Positions 30,317-41,208 of a stretch of 64,000 nucleotides of DNA are shown here, piece by piece. A program made the position numbers and the translations under genes. Each line of letters begins with the position of its first letter. Position 1 is the stretch's first letter. Under the pieces are notes generated by a model that saw only the letters and a program-made list of their open reading frames with translations, made no database searches and was not told the DNA's origin. This DNA is from Mimachlamys varia (lineage: Eukaryota; Mollusca; Bivalvia; Pectinida; Pectinidae): the NCBI GenBank assembly GCA_947623455.1, contig OX392532.1:49045058-49109057 (forward strand), given 5' to 3'.

Positions 30317-30959
30317 CTTGTCACTCGGACTTTTGTATGTTGTCACACAGAATTCTGTATTTTGTCACTCACAGACTTCTGTATCGCGTGACACACAGAC
30401 TTCTGTATCTCGTCACCCCATACTTCTGTATCTTGTCACGTAGACTTCCTCATTGTCACACTGACGTCTGTATGTCTTCACACAGACTTCTGTATCTCGT
30501 CACACGGACTTCTGTATCTTGTCACAAATATTTCTGTATCTTGTCACACATACTTCTTCATATTCACACAGACTTATTCATAGTCACACAAACTTCTTCA
30601 TAGTCACACAAACCTCGGTATTTGTTCACACAGACTTTTGCATCTTGTCACACATACCTCTGTTTCTCGTCACACGGACTTCTTCATTGTCACACATACT
30701 TCTAAATCTTGTTACACTGACTTCTGTATTTGTCACATAGACTTAAGTATCTCGTCACACATACCTCTGTATCTTGTCATACAAACTTCTCTATCATGTC
30801 ACACATACCTCTGTGTCTCGTCACACATATTTTTGTATCTTGTCACACAGACCTCGGTATTTGTTCACACAGACTTTTGCATCTTGTCACACATTCTTCT
30901 GTATCTCGTCACACGGACTTCTGTATCTCGTCACGCAGACTTCTGTATCTCGTCGCACA

Positions 30960-31100
30960 GACTTCTGTATGTTGTCACACATACTTCTGTATGTTGTCAC
31001 ACATACTTCTGTATGTTGTCACACATACTTCTGTATGTTGTCACACATACTTCTGTATGTTGTCACACATACTTCTGTATGTTGTCACACATACTTCTGT
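30960..31100 (+). repeat. Pure 22-bp burst, longer by one unit than its duplicate
   Basis: Six identical monomers of the TATGTTGTCACACATAC type, followed by the CTCACAGACTTCTGTATCG region. The matching burst at 33,475-33,600 has one monomer fewer, giving the length difference between the two 2.5-kb copies. Confidence 0.85.
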
Positions 31101-34100
31101 TTCTTGTCATTCGGCCTTTTGTATGTTGTCACACAGAATTCTGTATTTTGTCACTCACAGACTTCTGTATCGCGTGACACACAGACTTCTGTATCTCGTC
31201 ACCCCATACTTCTGTATCTTGTCACGTAGACTTCCTCATTGTCACACTGACGTCTGTATGTCTTCACACAGACTTATGTATGTTGTCACACATACTTCTT
31301 TATGTTGTCACACATACTTCTGTATGTTGTCACACATACTTCTGTTTCTTGTCACACATACTTCTGTTTCTTGTCACTCGGACTTTTGTATGTTGTCACA
31401 CATATTTTTTTCTTTTTCAAGCAGAATTCTGTATCATGTCACATGGACTTGTGTATCGTCTCACACATATTTTTGTATCTCGTTACACAGCCTTCTGTAA
31501 CTCGTCAAACAGCTTTCTGTATCTTGTCACACAAAGACTTCTGTTTCTCATTACACAGACTTTTGTTTCCCGTCACACAGACTTCTGTATCTTGTCACAC
31601 GGACTTCTGTATCTTTTAAAACAGACTTCTGTATCTTGTCACACATATTTCTGTATCTTGTCACACGGACTTCTGTATCTTGTCACGCAGACTTCCTCAT
31701 TGTTACACAGACTTCTGTATCTTGTCACACATATTTCTGTATCTTGTCACACAGACTTCTTCATATTCACACAGACTTCTTCATAGTCACCACACATACT
31801 TCTTTATAGTCACAAAAACCTCGGTATTTGTTCACATGGACTTTTGCATCTTGTCACACATTCTTCTCTGTCTCGTCACACGGACTTCTGTATCTCGTCA
31901 CGCAGACTTCTGTATCTCGTCGCACAGACTTCTGTTTCCCGTCACACAGACTTCTGTATCTTTTCACACGGACTTCTGTATCTTTTAAAACAGACTTCTG
32001 TATCTTGTCACACATATTTCTGTATCTTGTCACACGGACTTCTGTATCTTGTCACGCAGTCTTCTGTATCCTGTCACACAGACCTCGGTATTTGTACACA
32101 CAGACTTCTCTATCATATCACACATACTTTTGTATCTTATCGCAAAAAAAGTTATGTTTATCGTTACACAGATTTTTGTATCTCTTCACACAGAATTCTG
32201 TATATTTGTCAAACGTACTTCTGTATCTTGTCACACAAAGAATTCTGTTTCTCGTTACACAGACTTCTGTTTCCCGTCACACGAACTTCTGTATCTTGTC
32301 ACAAATATTTCTGTATCTTGTCACACATACTTCTTCATATTCACACAGACTTCTTCATAGTCACACAAACTTCTTCACAGTCACACACACCTCGGTATTT
32401 GTTCACAAAGACTTTTGCATCTTGTCACACATACCTCTGTTTCTCGTCACACGTACTTCTTCATATTCACACAGACTTCTTCATATTCACACAGACTTCA
32501 TCATAGTCACCACACAGACTTCTTTATAGTCACAAAAACCTCGTTATTTGTTCACACAGACTTTTGCATCTTGTCACACATTCTTCTGTATCTTGTCGCG
32601 CAGACTTCTGTATCTTGTCGCACAGACTTCTGTATGTTGTCACACATACTTCTTTATATTGTCACACATACTTCTGTTTCTTTTCACTCGGACTCTTGTA
32701 TGTTGTCACACATATTTCTTCATTGTCAAACAGACTTCTGTATGTTGTCACACATACTTCTGTATGTTGTCACACATACTTCTGTATGTTGTCACACATA
32801 CTTCTGTATGTTGTCACACATACTTCTGTTTCTTGTCACTCGGACTTTTGTATGTTGTCACACAGAATTCTGTATTTTGTCACTCACAGACTTCTGTATC
32901 GCGTGACACACAGACTTCTGTATCTCGTCACCCCATACTTCTGTATCTTGTCACGTAGACTTCCTCATTGTCACACTGACGTCTGTATGTCTTCACACAG
33001 ACTTCTGTATCTCGTCACACGGACTTCTGTATCTTGTCACAAATATTTCTGTATCTTGTCACACATACTTCTTCATATTCACACAGACTTATTCATAGTC
33101 ACACAAACTTCTTCATAGTCACACAAACCTCGGTATTTGTTCACACAGACTTTTGCATCTTGTCACACATACCTCTGTTTCTCGTCACACGGACTTCTTC
33201 ATTGTCACACATACTTCTAAATCTTGTTACACTGACTTCTGTATTTGTCACATAGACTTAAGTATCTCGTCACACATACCTCTGTATCTTGTCATACAAA
33301 CTTCTCTATCATGTCACACATACCTCTGTGTCTCGTCACACATATTTTTGTATCTTGTCACACAGACCTCGGTATTTGTTCACACAGACTTTTGCATCTT
33401 GTCACACATTCTTCTGTATCTCGTCACACGGACTTCTGTATCTCGTCACGCAGACTTCTGTATCTCGTCGCACAGACTTCTGTATGTTGTCACACATACT
33501 TCTGTATGTTGTCACACATACTTCTGTATGTTGTCACACATACTTCTGTATGTTGTCACACATACTTCTGTATGTTGTCACACATACTTCTGTTTCTTGT
33601 CACTCGGCCTTTTGTATGTTGTCACACAGAATTCTGTATTTTGTCACTCACAGACTTCTGTATCGCGTGACACACAGACTTCTGTATCTCGTCACCCCAT
33701 ACTTCTGTATCTTGTCACGTAGACTTCCTCATTGTCACACTGACGTCTGTATGTCTTCACACAGACTTATGTATGTTGTCACACATACTTCTTTATGTTG
33801 TCACACATACTTCTGTATGTTGTCACACATACTTCTGTTTCTTGTCACACATACTTCTGTTTCTTGTCACTCGGACTTTTGTATGTTGTCACACATATTT
33901 TTTTCTTTTTCAAGCAGAATTCTGTATCATGTCACATGGACTTGTGTATCGTCTCACACATATTTTTGTATCTCGTTACACAGCCTTCTGTAACTCGTCA
34001 AACAGCTTTCTGTATCTTGTCACACAAAGACTTCTGTTTCTCATTACACAGACTTTTGTTTCCCGTCACACAGACTTCTGTATCTTGTCACACGGACTTC

Positions 34101-34763
34101 TGTATCTTTTAAAACAGACTTCTGTATCTTGTCACACATATTTCTGTATCTTGTCACACGGACTTCTGTATCTTGTCACGCAGACTTCCTCATTGTTACA
34201 CAGACTTCTGTATCTTGTCACACATATTTCTGTATCTTGTCACACAGACTTCTTCATATTCACACAGACTTCTTCATAGTCACCACACATACTTCTTTAT
34301 AGTCACAAAAACCTCGGTATTTGTTCACATGGACTTTTGCATCTTGTCACACATTCTTCTCTGTCTCGTCACACGGACTTCTGTATCTCGTCACGCAGAC
34401 TTCTGTATCTCGTCGCACAGACTTCTGTTTCCCGTCACACAGACTTCTGTATCTTTTCACACGGACTTCTGTATCTTTTAAAACAGACTTCTGTATCTTG
34501 TCACACATATTTCTGTATCTTGTCACACGGACTTCTGTATCTTGTCACGCAGTCTTCCTCATTGTCACACATATTTCTGTATCTTGTCACACATACTTCT
34601 TCATATTCACACAGACTTCTTCATAGTCACCACACATACTTCTTTATAGTCACAAATACATCGGTATTTGTTCACACAGACTTTTGCATCTTGTCACACA
34701 TTCTTCTGTGTCTCGTCACACGGACTTCTGTATCTCGTCACGCAGACTTCTGTATCTCGTCGC

Positions 34764-35200
34764 ACAGACTTCTGTATGTTGTCACACATACTTCTGTATG
34801 TTGTCACACATACTTCTGTATGTTGTCACACATACTTCTGTATGTTGTCACACATACTTCTGTTTCTTGTCACTCGGACCTTTGTATGTTGTCACACAGA
34901 ATTCTGTATTTTGTCACTCACAGACTTCTGTATCGCGTGACACACAGACTTCTGTATCTCGTCACACGGACTTCTGTATCTTGTCACGTAGACTTCCTCA
35001 TTGTCACACTGACGTCTGTATGTCTTCACACAGACTTATGTATGTTGTCACACATACTTCTGTATGTTGTCACACATACTTCTGTATGTTGTCACACATA
35101 CTTCTGTATGTTGTCACACATACTTCTGTATGTTGTCACACATACTTCTGTATGTTGTCACACATACTTCTGTATGTTGTCACACATACTTTTGTTTCTT
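34764..35200 (+). repeat. Two further pure 22-bp bursts near the array edge
   Basis: Runs of identical TATGTTGTCACACATAC monomers at about 34,764-34,866 (four units) and about 35,034-35,200 (seven to eight units). A CTCGGACTTTTGTATG monomer follows each. They are the youngest-looking part of the edge region. Confidence 0.82.
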
Positions 35201-35785
35201 GTCACTCGGACTTTTGTATGTTGTCACATATATTTCTTCTTTTTCAAGCAGAATTCTGTATCATGTCACATGGACTTGTATATCGTGTCACACATATTTC
35301 TGGGTTTTTTCATACAGACCTTAGTATTTGTTCACACAGATTTCTGTATATTTGTCACACATACTTCTGTATCTTGTCACATGGACTTGTGTATCGTCTC
35401 ACACATATTTTTGTATCTCGTTACACAGCCTTCTGTAACTCGTCACACAGCTTTCTGTATCTTGTCACACAAACACTTCTGTTTCTCGTTACACAGACTT
35501 CTGTTTCCCGTCACACAGACTTCTGTATCTTGTCACACGGACTTCTGTATCTTTTAAAACAGACTTCTGTATCTTGTCACACATATTTATGTATCTTGTC
35601 ACACGGACTTCTGTATCTTGTCACGCAGACTTCCTCATTGTCACACAGACTTCTGTATCTTGTCACACATATTTCTGTATCTTGTCACACAGTCTTCTTC
35701 ATTGTCACACAGACTTCTGTATCTTGTCACATAGACTTTTTCATTGTCACACAGACTTCGGTATCTTGCCACACAGACTACTTCA

Positions 35786-37454
35786 TTATTTGTTGGTTCA
35801 CATATTCATTTACAAAAGCAAAATTTGCAGCCATTGTCTTAGCAGATAACCACTGTTCAACACAAACTCTACGAAAATACCCAACTCTGAACAAGAAAAT
35901 CATTGGCTTAAGATACTCATGAAAATGTGTAACACAAATATTGTTGCAGTACAAGATGACATGCCTCAATTGTCAGCTTGAAAATGACGCGCAATGTCTA
36001 TACATATACATGTCGGTACGCATCACATATAATAGTCCACAAAGTATTTATGAGCAACTCGATTCTTACATTGTATCTAATCGCATGCTTTTCACATTCT
36101 TACATTATATAAAAAATGTACTTGGTGGAATGTACGATGGTTGAATTATACATCACCGTCCCAAAAAAGCAGGTATGTATATATTCCATATCACAATGTC
36201 ATGTATCTGATAAGTGTACCCTCTGTACAATCTGAACCGAGTATAAAACACATTCCCATACAATACTGACACGTCAAATACATCAATAATTTGTTCAATA
36301 CATGCATGTCTAAAACACTAGAGCCAAAACCACCAAGGTCCAAATGTAACAAATTTATACTCCATAAACAATCCACAACTTAATAATGCAAAATAACCAG
36401 TTTCTTCCACAACACCTCATAATATTCCACCTGTTCGTGTCCCAGGATTAATGATAACTTAAATTCCCCACCGCACCCACCAAAATGTCTATGTGACGGT
36501 CAAGAGATCAAGACTCTGCGTCCAAACTCATCTTGGACATTACCTATGGCAGCGTGGTTGTCATCACAATAGTAGTAGACTCTTGCCTACTACCCAGATA
36601 CCGACGACTTAATTGCACCAAGCAAACTCATGAGTTTAAAATGTATTACTTACCTAAGAGAAAACTATAATTCAGAAGTACAGGTACAAACTCAAGACAT
36701 TTATAAAATACACAACAAATAGTACAACATGTGTGAAATACATGAACTCGCTCACTATCTTAGAATGAACATACAACTCTTGATAAAATCATGTAAGATT
36801 TACTCTCCTTTAGTAACTATTAACTCTTAATTCAAACATTTTGGAAACAGTTACTTATATCTCTTAAGAACTGCAATATCTTTTAACGTGAATCGATCAT
36901 ACATGTAATCTGAAACAAAATCTGAACACTTAGAGTAATACTTGCATCAAATTATTACACAAATCTTTCCTTCTCAACCATCAATCGCTTACAAATAATA
37001 TAAGTCCCCAAGATCACCCAATATTCACCTATATTCTATTTGTAGAATATAAATGGGAGATTACTGTGACTATGTATAGGAACAAACTTCTCAAATATAA
37101 TCCCTGATAAAGCTACAGTCATAGTACATAAGTTATAACACGTACAATTTAACTGATATCCATTTCCTCAACATGTTTAGATCTCTGGCCTTGCGAGACA
37201 TTTCCCTTACCTCCACATAATTTGTACAGATAAACAAGCAGATATCATCTCCTGAACTACCTAACATTAAACACAAATAAGTTCAGAAACTGAGGACACA
37301 ACTCTTTGTCCATCACTCAAACACAAACATGAGACAACACAGCTACATACATGGACAGACAGACGAACACTGATTGTCTCAGCAATTTTGTCAAAACATA
37401 GCAACTTGGAATTTCTGCACATGCTACCATAGTTACTGCTGGAAACTGCTGGAA
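35786..37454. other. Low-copy non-coding DNA, no gene seen
   Basis: The satellite stops at about 35,785 and ordinary AT-rich sequence begins. Open frames are short (67 codons or fewer on either strand), lack ATG starts in several cases and show no recognisable domain. The reverse strand around 36,000-36,600 might be the end of an old mobile element, but I could not identify matching ends or a domain, so I leave it unassigned. Confidence 0.6.
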
Positions 37455-37544
37455 ATGGCTGGTATATACTGGTAACTGCTGAACATGGCTGGTATTTACT
37501 GGTAACTGCTGAACATGGCTGGTATTCGCTGGTAACACCTGGAA
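37455..37544. repeat. 30-bp minisatellite, 3 copies
   Basis: Units start at 37,455, 37,485 and 37,515, each beginning ATGGCTGGTAT and containing CTGGTAACTGCTGAAC; the third unit is degraded at its end. A related CTGCTGGAA stretch precedes them. On the reverse strand the unit is exactly ten codons (LPVNTSHVQQ-like), so an 82-codon frame stays open across it. That frame has no ATG at its start, so I treat it as a repeat and not a gene. Confidence 0.8.
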
Positions 37545-37987
37545 TACTCTCTCACCAGTGTTCAAATAATCCCAATCTCTAAATAATCATAATAATCCTC
37601 AAGAAAACATTAAAAATAGTTCTGACAAATCACATACTTTTACTGAGAACGATGTATTCTCATTCTTAATCTAAATTTACAATAGGATCTCTAATAAAAG
37701 TACGAAATTAACCGCCAATTGAAAAGCTCCACTTCCTGCCATTTACTAACAATATGGCTGCCCCCAGTAACATGTGTTTCTGTCAACCAGAGATGTGAAG
37801 TTTTCATAAGTAAACCTCTACGTAAGTTGTATTGATTTAGTTAGTTATCTTTTATTCCAACAAAAGAAGGTTTCCGATTCATAACATGGAAATTAATATT
37901 CATTTTAAAAAACAAAACATTATTTTGTCACAATATATACAACCAGTTAATGCTAGTTGCAATCCATTACTTGGATAAAGAAGCACT

Positions 37988-38065
37988 TTTTCTGGCTCAA
38001 TCAGTTGAGCGTTACATTAGTAATATAAGCCAGAACTCACTGGTTCGATGCTTGCCAAAAATGCA
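37988..38065 (+). repeat. tRNA-derived SINE head (or tRNA pseudogene)
   Basis: TGGCTCAATCAGTTGAGC at 37,993-38,010 resembles the RNA polymerase III A box, and GGTTCGATGCT at 38,042-38,052 matches the B box. Their separation of about 49 bases between starts is close to that in tRNA genes. There is no proper acceptor stem or anticodon arm, so it is not a working tRNA gene. A SINE head with a decayed body is the best reading. Confidence 0.5.
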
Positions 38066-38189
38066 AGCACACAAAAAAGCATCAAATGTTAAAACACGAT
38101 ACTGTTCTTATTTTCCAATAATTCCGAAATTTACACCAACGACTATTTTTATCGTGCAACATCCGTTTAGTGTCCACACTAATGTACGT

Positions 38190-39609
38190 AAGGCCATACC
38201 AATTTTATTTATTGTTCGTCGGATGTACCGCTCCTGTTTTTGAAAAAAAAAAAAATAAAAGTAAAATATTACCGTTCCAATTTTAGCGTCAATGAAAAAT
38301 GACGAATCCAAATATATTTTACAATGGTTCAAATTTAGAAAGTGACATTACGAAGTATTTGAATGATTAAACCGAAGATAAAAATGGTACTTCAAGCGGT
38401 TTTTGCAACAACACGAGGGAAATGCACGCTGAGTCTTTTTTTTTTCGTTTTAAGAAAACTGGGAGGAATGTGTTAAAATGGATTTTATCGTGTAGATCAC
38501 TACATAAACCGGTCACCATATTGTATTGCAAAATACCGCATAGATGGTTTATCGTTTCAAGATCTCTTGATCAAATAAACAAAATACGGAACTCAAGCGG
38601 TCTCGCTAAAAAGCGACTTCAAGCGTCAACAGAAAATATCTTTAAAAATCATGAATTAAGTGACCAACATCAAAAGATATGTTGTTAATACAAATGGACG
38701 ACTATAATAACACCTCTGTATTAAATTTCGAATCGACATTCTTCTCAAGCAATCGACCCAATTTGGCAGACATCATTGTCATTTCATCAGTTTAATTTAT
38801 TAGAATAGGCCTACTGTTGATAGTTAAAAAACGTGTTTGTAATTATCATTTTGAAATATTTATGTAGGTACAAGGTACAATGTAATACCATTCGAACTCT
38901 CTTTGAGATGCCGTAGTTACCTAGTCACCAGTAGTCAAAACATTTAAATCCCGAATGGATTAACAATGGGTTCATGATGGTTATTCAACCACTAGATAAA
39001 CAATGATGAACTTATTCATATATGGGACGTCAGTTTATAAACTGATAATAACCTTTATGATTTGGATATTTAGTACACAAATAATGCTTGTGTCCATTAC
39101 TTTTACTATTATTATTATTGTAACTCAAAAATTATGTCAGCAAAACACCTAGTGCCATACAACTAGCCTTCATGGTTTGTTTTATAGTGGTAGATCATAC
39201 ATATATTTTGTTATCATTAATTTATATTACTTCGATAAAATATGCATTCTGCATGAACAGACGCATCTTAATACCTAAAAGATAAATATGTTGTTGCTAA
39301 AAGGTGTTTCCTTCGGTTTTGGTTCAATCACTAAACTTGAATGAATGACCTTAAGCCTTCTAATAGAAGCTAATTTAAGAAAGTTTTTCTCTCAATTGCT
39401 GTTTTATTGCACAGCTTCATACAACTAGTTTGTATCATGGAAATGATTAAAAAAACGCTTCAACAGTTTAAATACGTGTACTATTTGGTGATACATTATA
39501 TTAATAGTCAAACAAGTATTCTGACATTTAGTCCTTTGAAAACTACCGCTCGCGCCAATTTTGAAATCTCATTTTCCGACGAACAATAAATCAAATTGGT
39601 ATGGCCTAA
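38190..39609. repeat. Inverted repeat pair ~1.4 kb apart, possible element ends
   Basis: AGGCCATACCAATTT followed by ATTTATTGTTCGTCGGA at 38,190-38,222 is found inverted at 39,576-39,609 with only one or two mismatches. The left arm continues into ACCGCTCC-type and the right into CGCGAGCGGTAG-type sequence, a weaker match. The interior is AT-rich with no coding domain. This fits a non-autonomous DNA element, or two copies of one short repeat in opposite orientation. Confidence 0.5.
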
Positions 39610-39746
39610 GCAATAATTGTCCAGATACCGTCATCATATACTTTGCACAATGTCTACACACCTTCAAAACATAGGGCACAACCGCACATCTTGTCATGAA
39701 CACTTAAATGTAATGTGACTATCAAAACATTAATTCTGTATTCCAG
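38700..39746. other. Non-coding region upstream of the B-box gene
   Basis: About 1 kb of AT-rich DNA with no open frame of interest. The promoter and first (untranslated) exon of the downstream gene should lie here or farther left, but I see no convincing TATA or initiator element. A likely 3' splice site, TCTGTATTCCAG, ends at 39,746 and would start the coding exon. Confidence 0.55.
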
Positions 39747-39762
39747 ATCAATTTTTGGAATC

Positions 39763-40442
39763 ATGTCTGACGTTGCACAGGACCGTATACGTCCTGCGAT
39801 CGACCCCCCCTGTCCTAAACATCCGGCAGACGAGGCAATATTTGTCTGTCTTGAAAACGGATGTCAGGAAAGCTTAGCTTGTCTCGAGTGCATTATACCG
39901 GGAGGGGATCACAATCTCCATAATGTAACTTTATTGAAGAAGCATTTAGTTACATATAAGACAAAGATCAAGGATTTTAACACCAATACTAGGGACAATG
40001 TACTTGCTCCCCTGAAAATAACAGAAACACAGGTAGCTGATGATTTGTCGGTATTCGATCCTGCCACAGCAACGTTAATGGAGGAAATTGATGCAAAGGG
40101 AGAGAAGATACACCGCCTTACGGATACTGTCACAGCTGAGTTCAAAGCAAAGTGTAGCGAAATCAGAGTATCGAATCGCCAGCTGTTGGAGCAGTACCAA
40201 AGGGGATTGCTTGCCAAGATCACAGAAATTGAGGCTGACATCCTTACATTTGACAATTGTCTCACGTCTGAATGTACGACAGATATCGTCAATGCGGCCA
40301 AAACAGGTCTATCAACGACGTATACATGTTTGCAGTATCCGAACGGGATGAAGGAAGTATCATTCATAGAACACGACACTCCTGTAAAAGCCTTGGCCAA
40401 ACTTATTGGGAAAATTCATATTGGAAATGATACGCCAGACAG
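39763..40442 (+). CDS. B-box zinc-finger/coiled-coil protein, coding exon 1
   Basis: First coding exon of a TRIM-like gene. The ATG at 39,763 (A at -3) lies 17 nt after a likely acceptor ending at 39,746. The exon ends at the donor AG|GTAATT in phase 2, giving 226 codons plus 2 nt. Residues 17-53 form a complete B-box type 2 zinc site: Cys17, His20, Cys29, Cys34, Cys40, Cys43, His50 and His53. B-boxes of this family bind two zinc ions and support self-association next to a coiled coil. Residues about 57-175 are a charged helical B-box-associated stretch, and the last 50 residues (KALAKLIGKI) look like the short linker seen after it in invertebrate B-box proteins. No RING precedes the B-box, since only 16 residues lie upstream, so ubiquitin ligase activity is not predicted from the visible part. 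The exact role is unknown. Confidence 0.88.
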
Positions 40443-40905
40443 GTAATTAACATAGTACACTTACATCGCCATCTGAACAATAATATATACGAAGATCGTG
40501 TATGGTTTTGCAAATGCAATTCTGCGTAATTGTTTTTAATTCCTTGTTTCAGTACGATAAATGATCAATATGTTTTCAAAAATCAAACAAATGATTAAAA
40601 TAGGAATTATCCAGTATGATCTGGGCAACATAAATATGTTCATGTGAACGTTCACAAACGGACGTTATTGTCTATTTTATTACATGTCGGTCCCGATTTA
40701 TAAACATAATGTGTATTCCGTTTGTAAGTTAATAATTCTTTCACATGTTAAAATAGTTTACAGTATTTATTTTTTATTATTATATTATGACGTCATTGTA
40801 ACACTAAGTAAGGATTTGAAATATAGAAAATAATTGCTGGTAACAATGATTTGAAGGTTTACATATCAGTCCATTGAGTAACTGTGATATGCTGTTAAAC
40901 TTTAG

Positions 40906-40968
40906 GGAAGAACCAGACGATGAGAAGATCAAACGGTTGGAAGCTCAAGTCACGGACCTCAAACAAGG
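40906..40968 (+). CDS. B-box gene, mini-exon 2 (63 nt)
   Basis: Acceptor CTTTAG ends at 40,905 and the donor is GG|GTAGTT. Both flanking introns are phase 2. It encodes 21 residues beginning REEPDDEKIKRLEAQ, acidic then heptad-like (I, L, V, L spaced 3-4), which starts the extended coiled coil. It is the least similar of the repeated mini-exons and may be the original linker. Confidence 0.8.
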
Positions 40969-41145
40969 GTAGTTTTTTTTTCCCGTTTATCTCGGCAATA
41001 TTTTGCCCAAGAACAACAGCGCGATATACATCCCCGCGTTGTAATTGAAAAAATATAATTTCTGATATTACAATAACCTAATAATAAAAAACAGTTTCGT
41101 GTCAATTTAGATTTTTTATCTCTAATCGATATGATTGCATTGCAG

Positions 41146-41208
41146 AATGAAAAAAGAAGAAGCAATGATACAGAAACTGCAGGAAGAGATGCAAAGTTCT
41201 GCAGAAAA
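41146..41208 (+). CDS. B-box gene, mini-exon 3 (EEAMIQKLQ type, 63 nt)
   Basis: Acceptor TTGCATTGCAG, donor AAAA|GTGAGT, phase 2 on both sides. It encodes 21 residues with MKKEEAMIQKLQEEM, that is three heptads with Ile, Leu and Met at core positions. Type A of two alternating mini-exon types; the shorter paralogues are at 46,877 and 53,609. Confidence 0.85.

Larger units (their letters stand above)
29548..34556 (+). repeat. Tandem pair of a ~2.5-kb satellite segment
   Basis: Landmarks at 29,900, 30,033, 30,519 and 30,638 recur 2,515 bp later; landmarks at 31,280, 31,680 and 31,828 recur 2,493 bp later. The 22-bp difference is one monomer fewer in the pure 22-bp burst of the second copy (30,960-31,100 versus 33,475-33,600). 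This unit is unrelated in order to the 2,042-bp HOR, so a separate amplification occurred near the array edge. Confidence 0.88.
1..35785 (+). repeat. Giant satellite array of ~22-bp monomers
   Basis: The whole stretch is head-to-tail monomers of about 22 bp (variants about 18-23 bp) around the core CTGTATCTTGTCACACA. I saw no inversion anywhere. At 22 bp per unit this is roughly 1,600 monomers. The consensus has 8 T, 6 C, 5 A and 3 G, so the plus strand is pyrimidine-rich throughout. Because 22 leaves remainder 1 on division by 3, three monomers give a 66-nt period, and all three forward frames carry the same 22-residue peptide (containing LLYLVTQTSVSCHTD) with no stop; the reverse strand has one TGA per 66 nt in every frame. 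Forward stops come mainly from variant monomers such as CACATAG. The array runs off the left edge and ends within about 20 bp of 35,785. I do not recognise the satellite family. Confidence 0.97.

Noticed and set aside
1..35785. CRISPR-like array of short repeats
   Set aside because: There are no unique spacers between the repeats; monomers are contiguous, and the context is clearly eukaryotic.
39..35922. Very many long forward open frames (up to 471 codons) across the satellite
   Set aside because: The 22-bp unit has no stop in any forward frame, so long frames arise automatically; they overlap in all three frames, give the same peptide cycle, and have no domain, splice pattern or start context in their favour.
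34684..35922. 412-codon frame crossing the satellite edge and ending in KKIIGLRYS
   Set aside because: Over 350 codons are satellite; the last ~45 codons are unremarkable AT-rich DNA, with no sign of a real C-terminal domain.
36191..36376. Reverse-strand 61-codon hydrophobic frame
   Set aside because: No ATG at its start, no recognisable motif; the region may belong to an old mobile element but no ends were found.
37317..37565. Reverse-strand 82-codon frame with LPVNTSHVQQ repeats
   Set aside because: It starts without ATG, and its openness is explained by the 30-bp minisatellite; kept only as a low-interest finding.
37988..38065. Functional tRNA gene
   Set aside because: A and B boxes are present but the stems do not pair and no anticodon arm can be drawn.
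37950..38243. 97-codon frame containing the SINE head
   Set aside because: It runs through the A/B boxes and one arm of the inverted repeat, both non-coding repeats.
39715..39762. Extension of the B-box frame upstream of the ATG at 39,763
   Set aside because: It would need a GTG start, and a good splice acceptor (TTCCAG) lies at 39,746, so these bases are intron and 5' untranslated sequence.
39909..40400. 163-codon reverse-strand frame opposite the B-box exon
   Set aside because: It is a shadow of the coding exon; the forward strand has the complete zinc-binding pattern and the splice sites.
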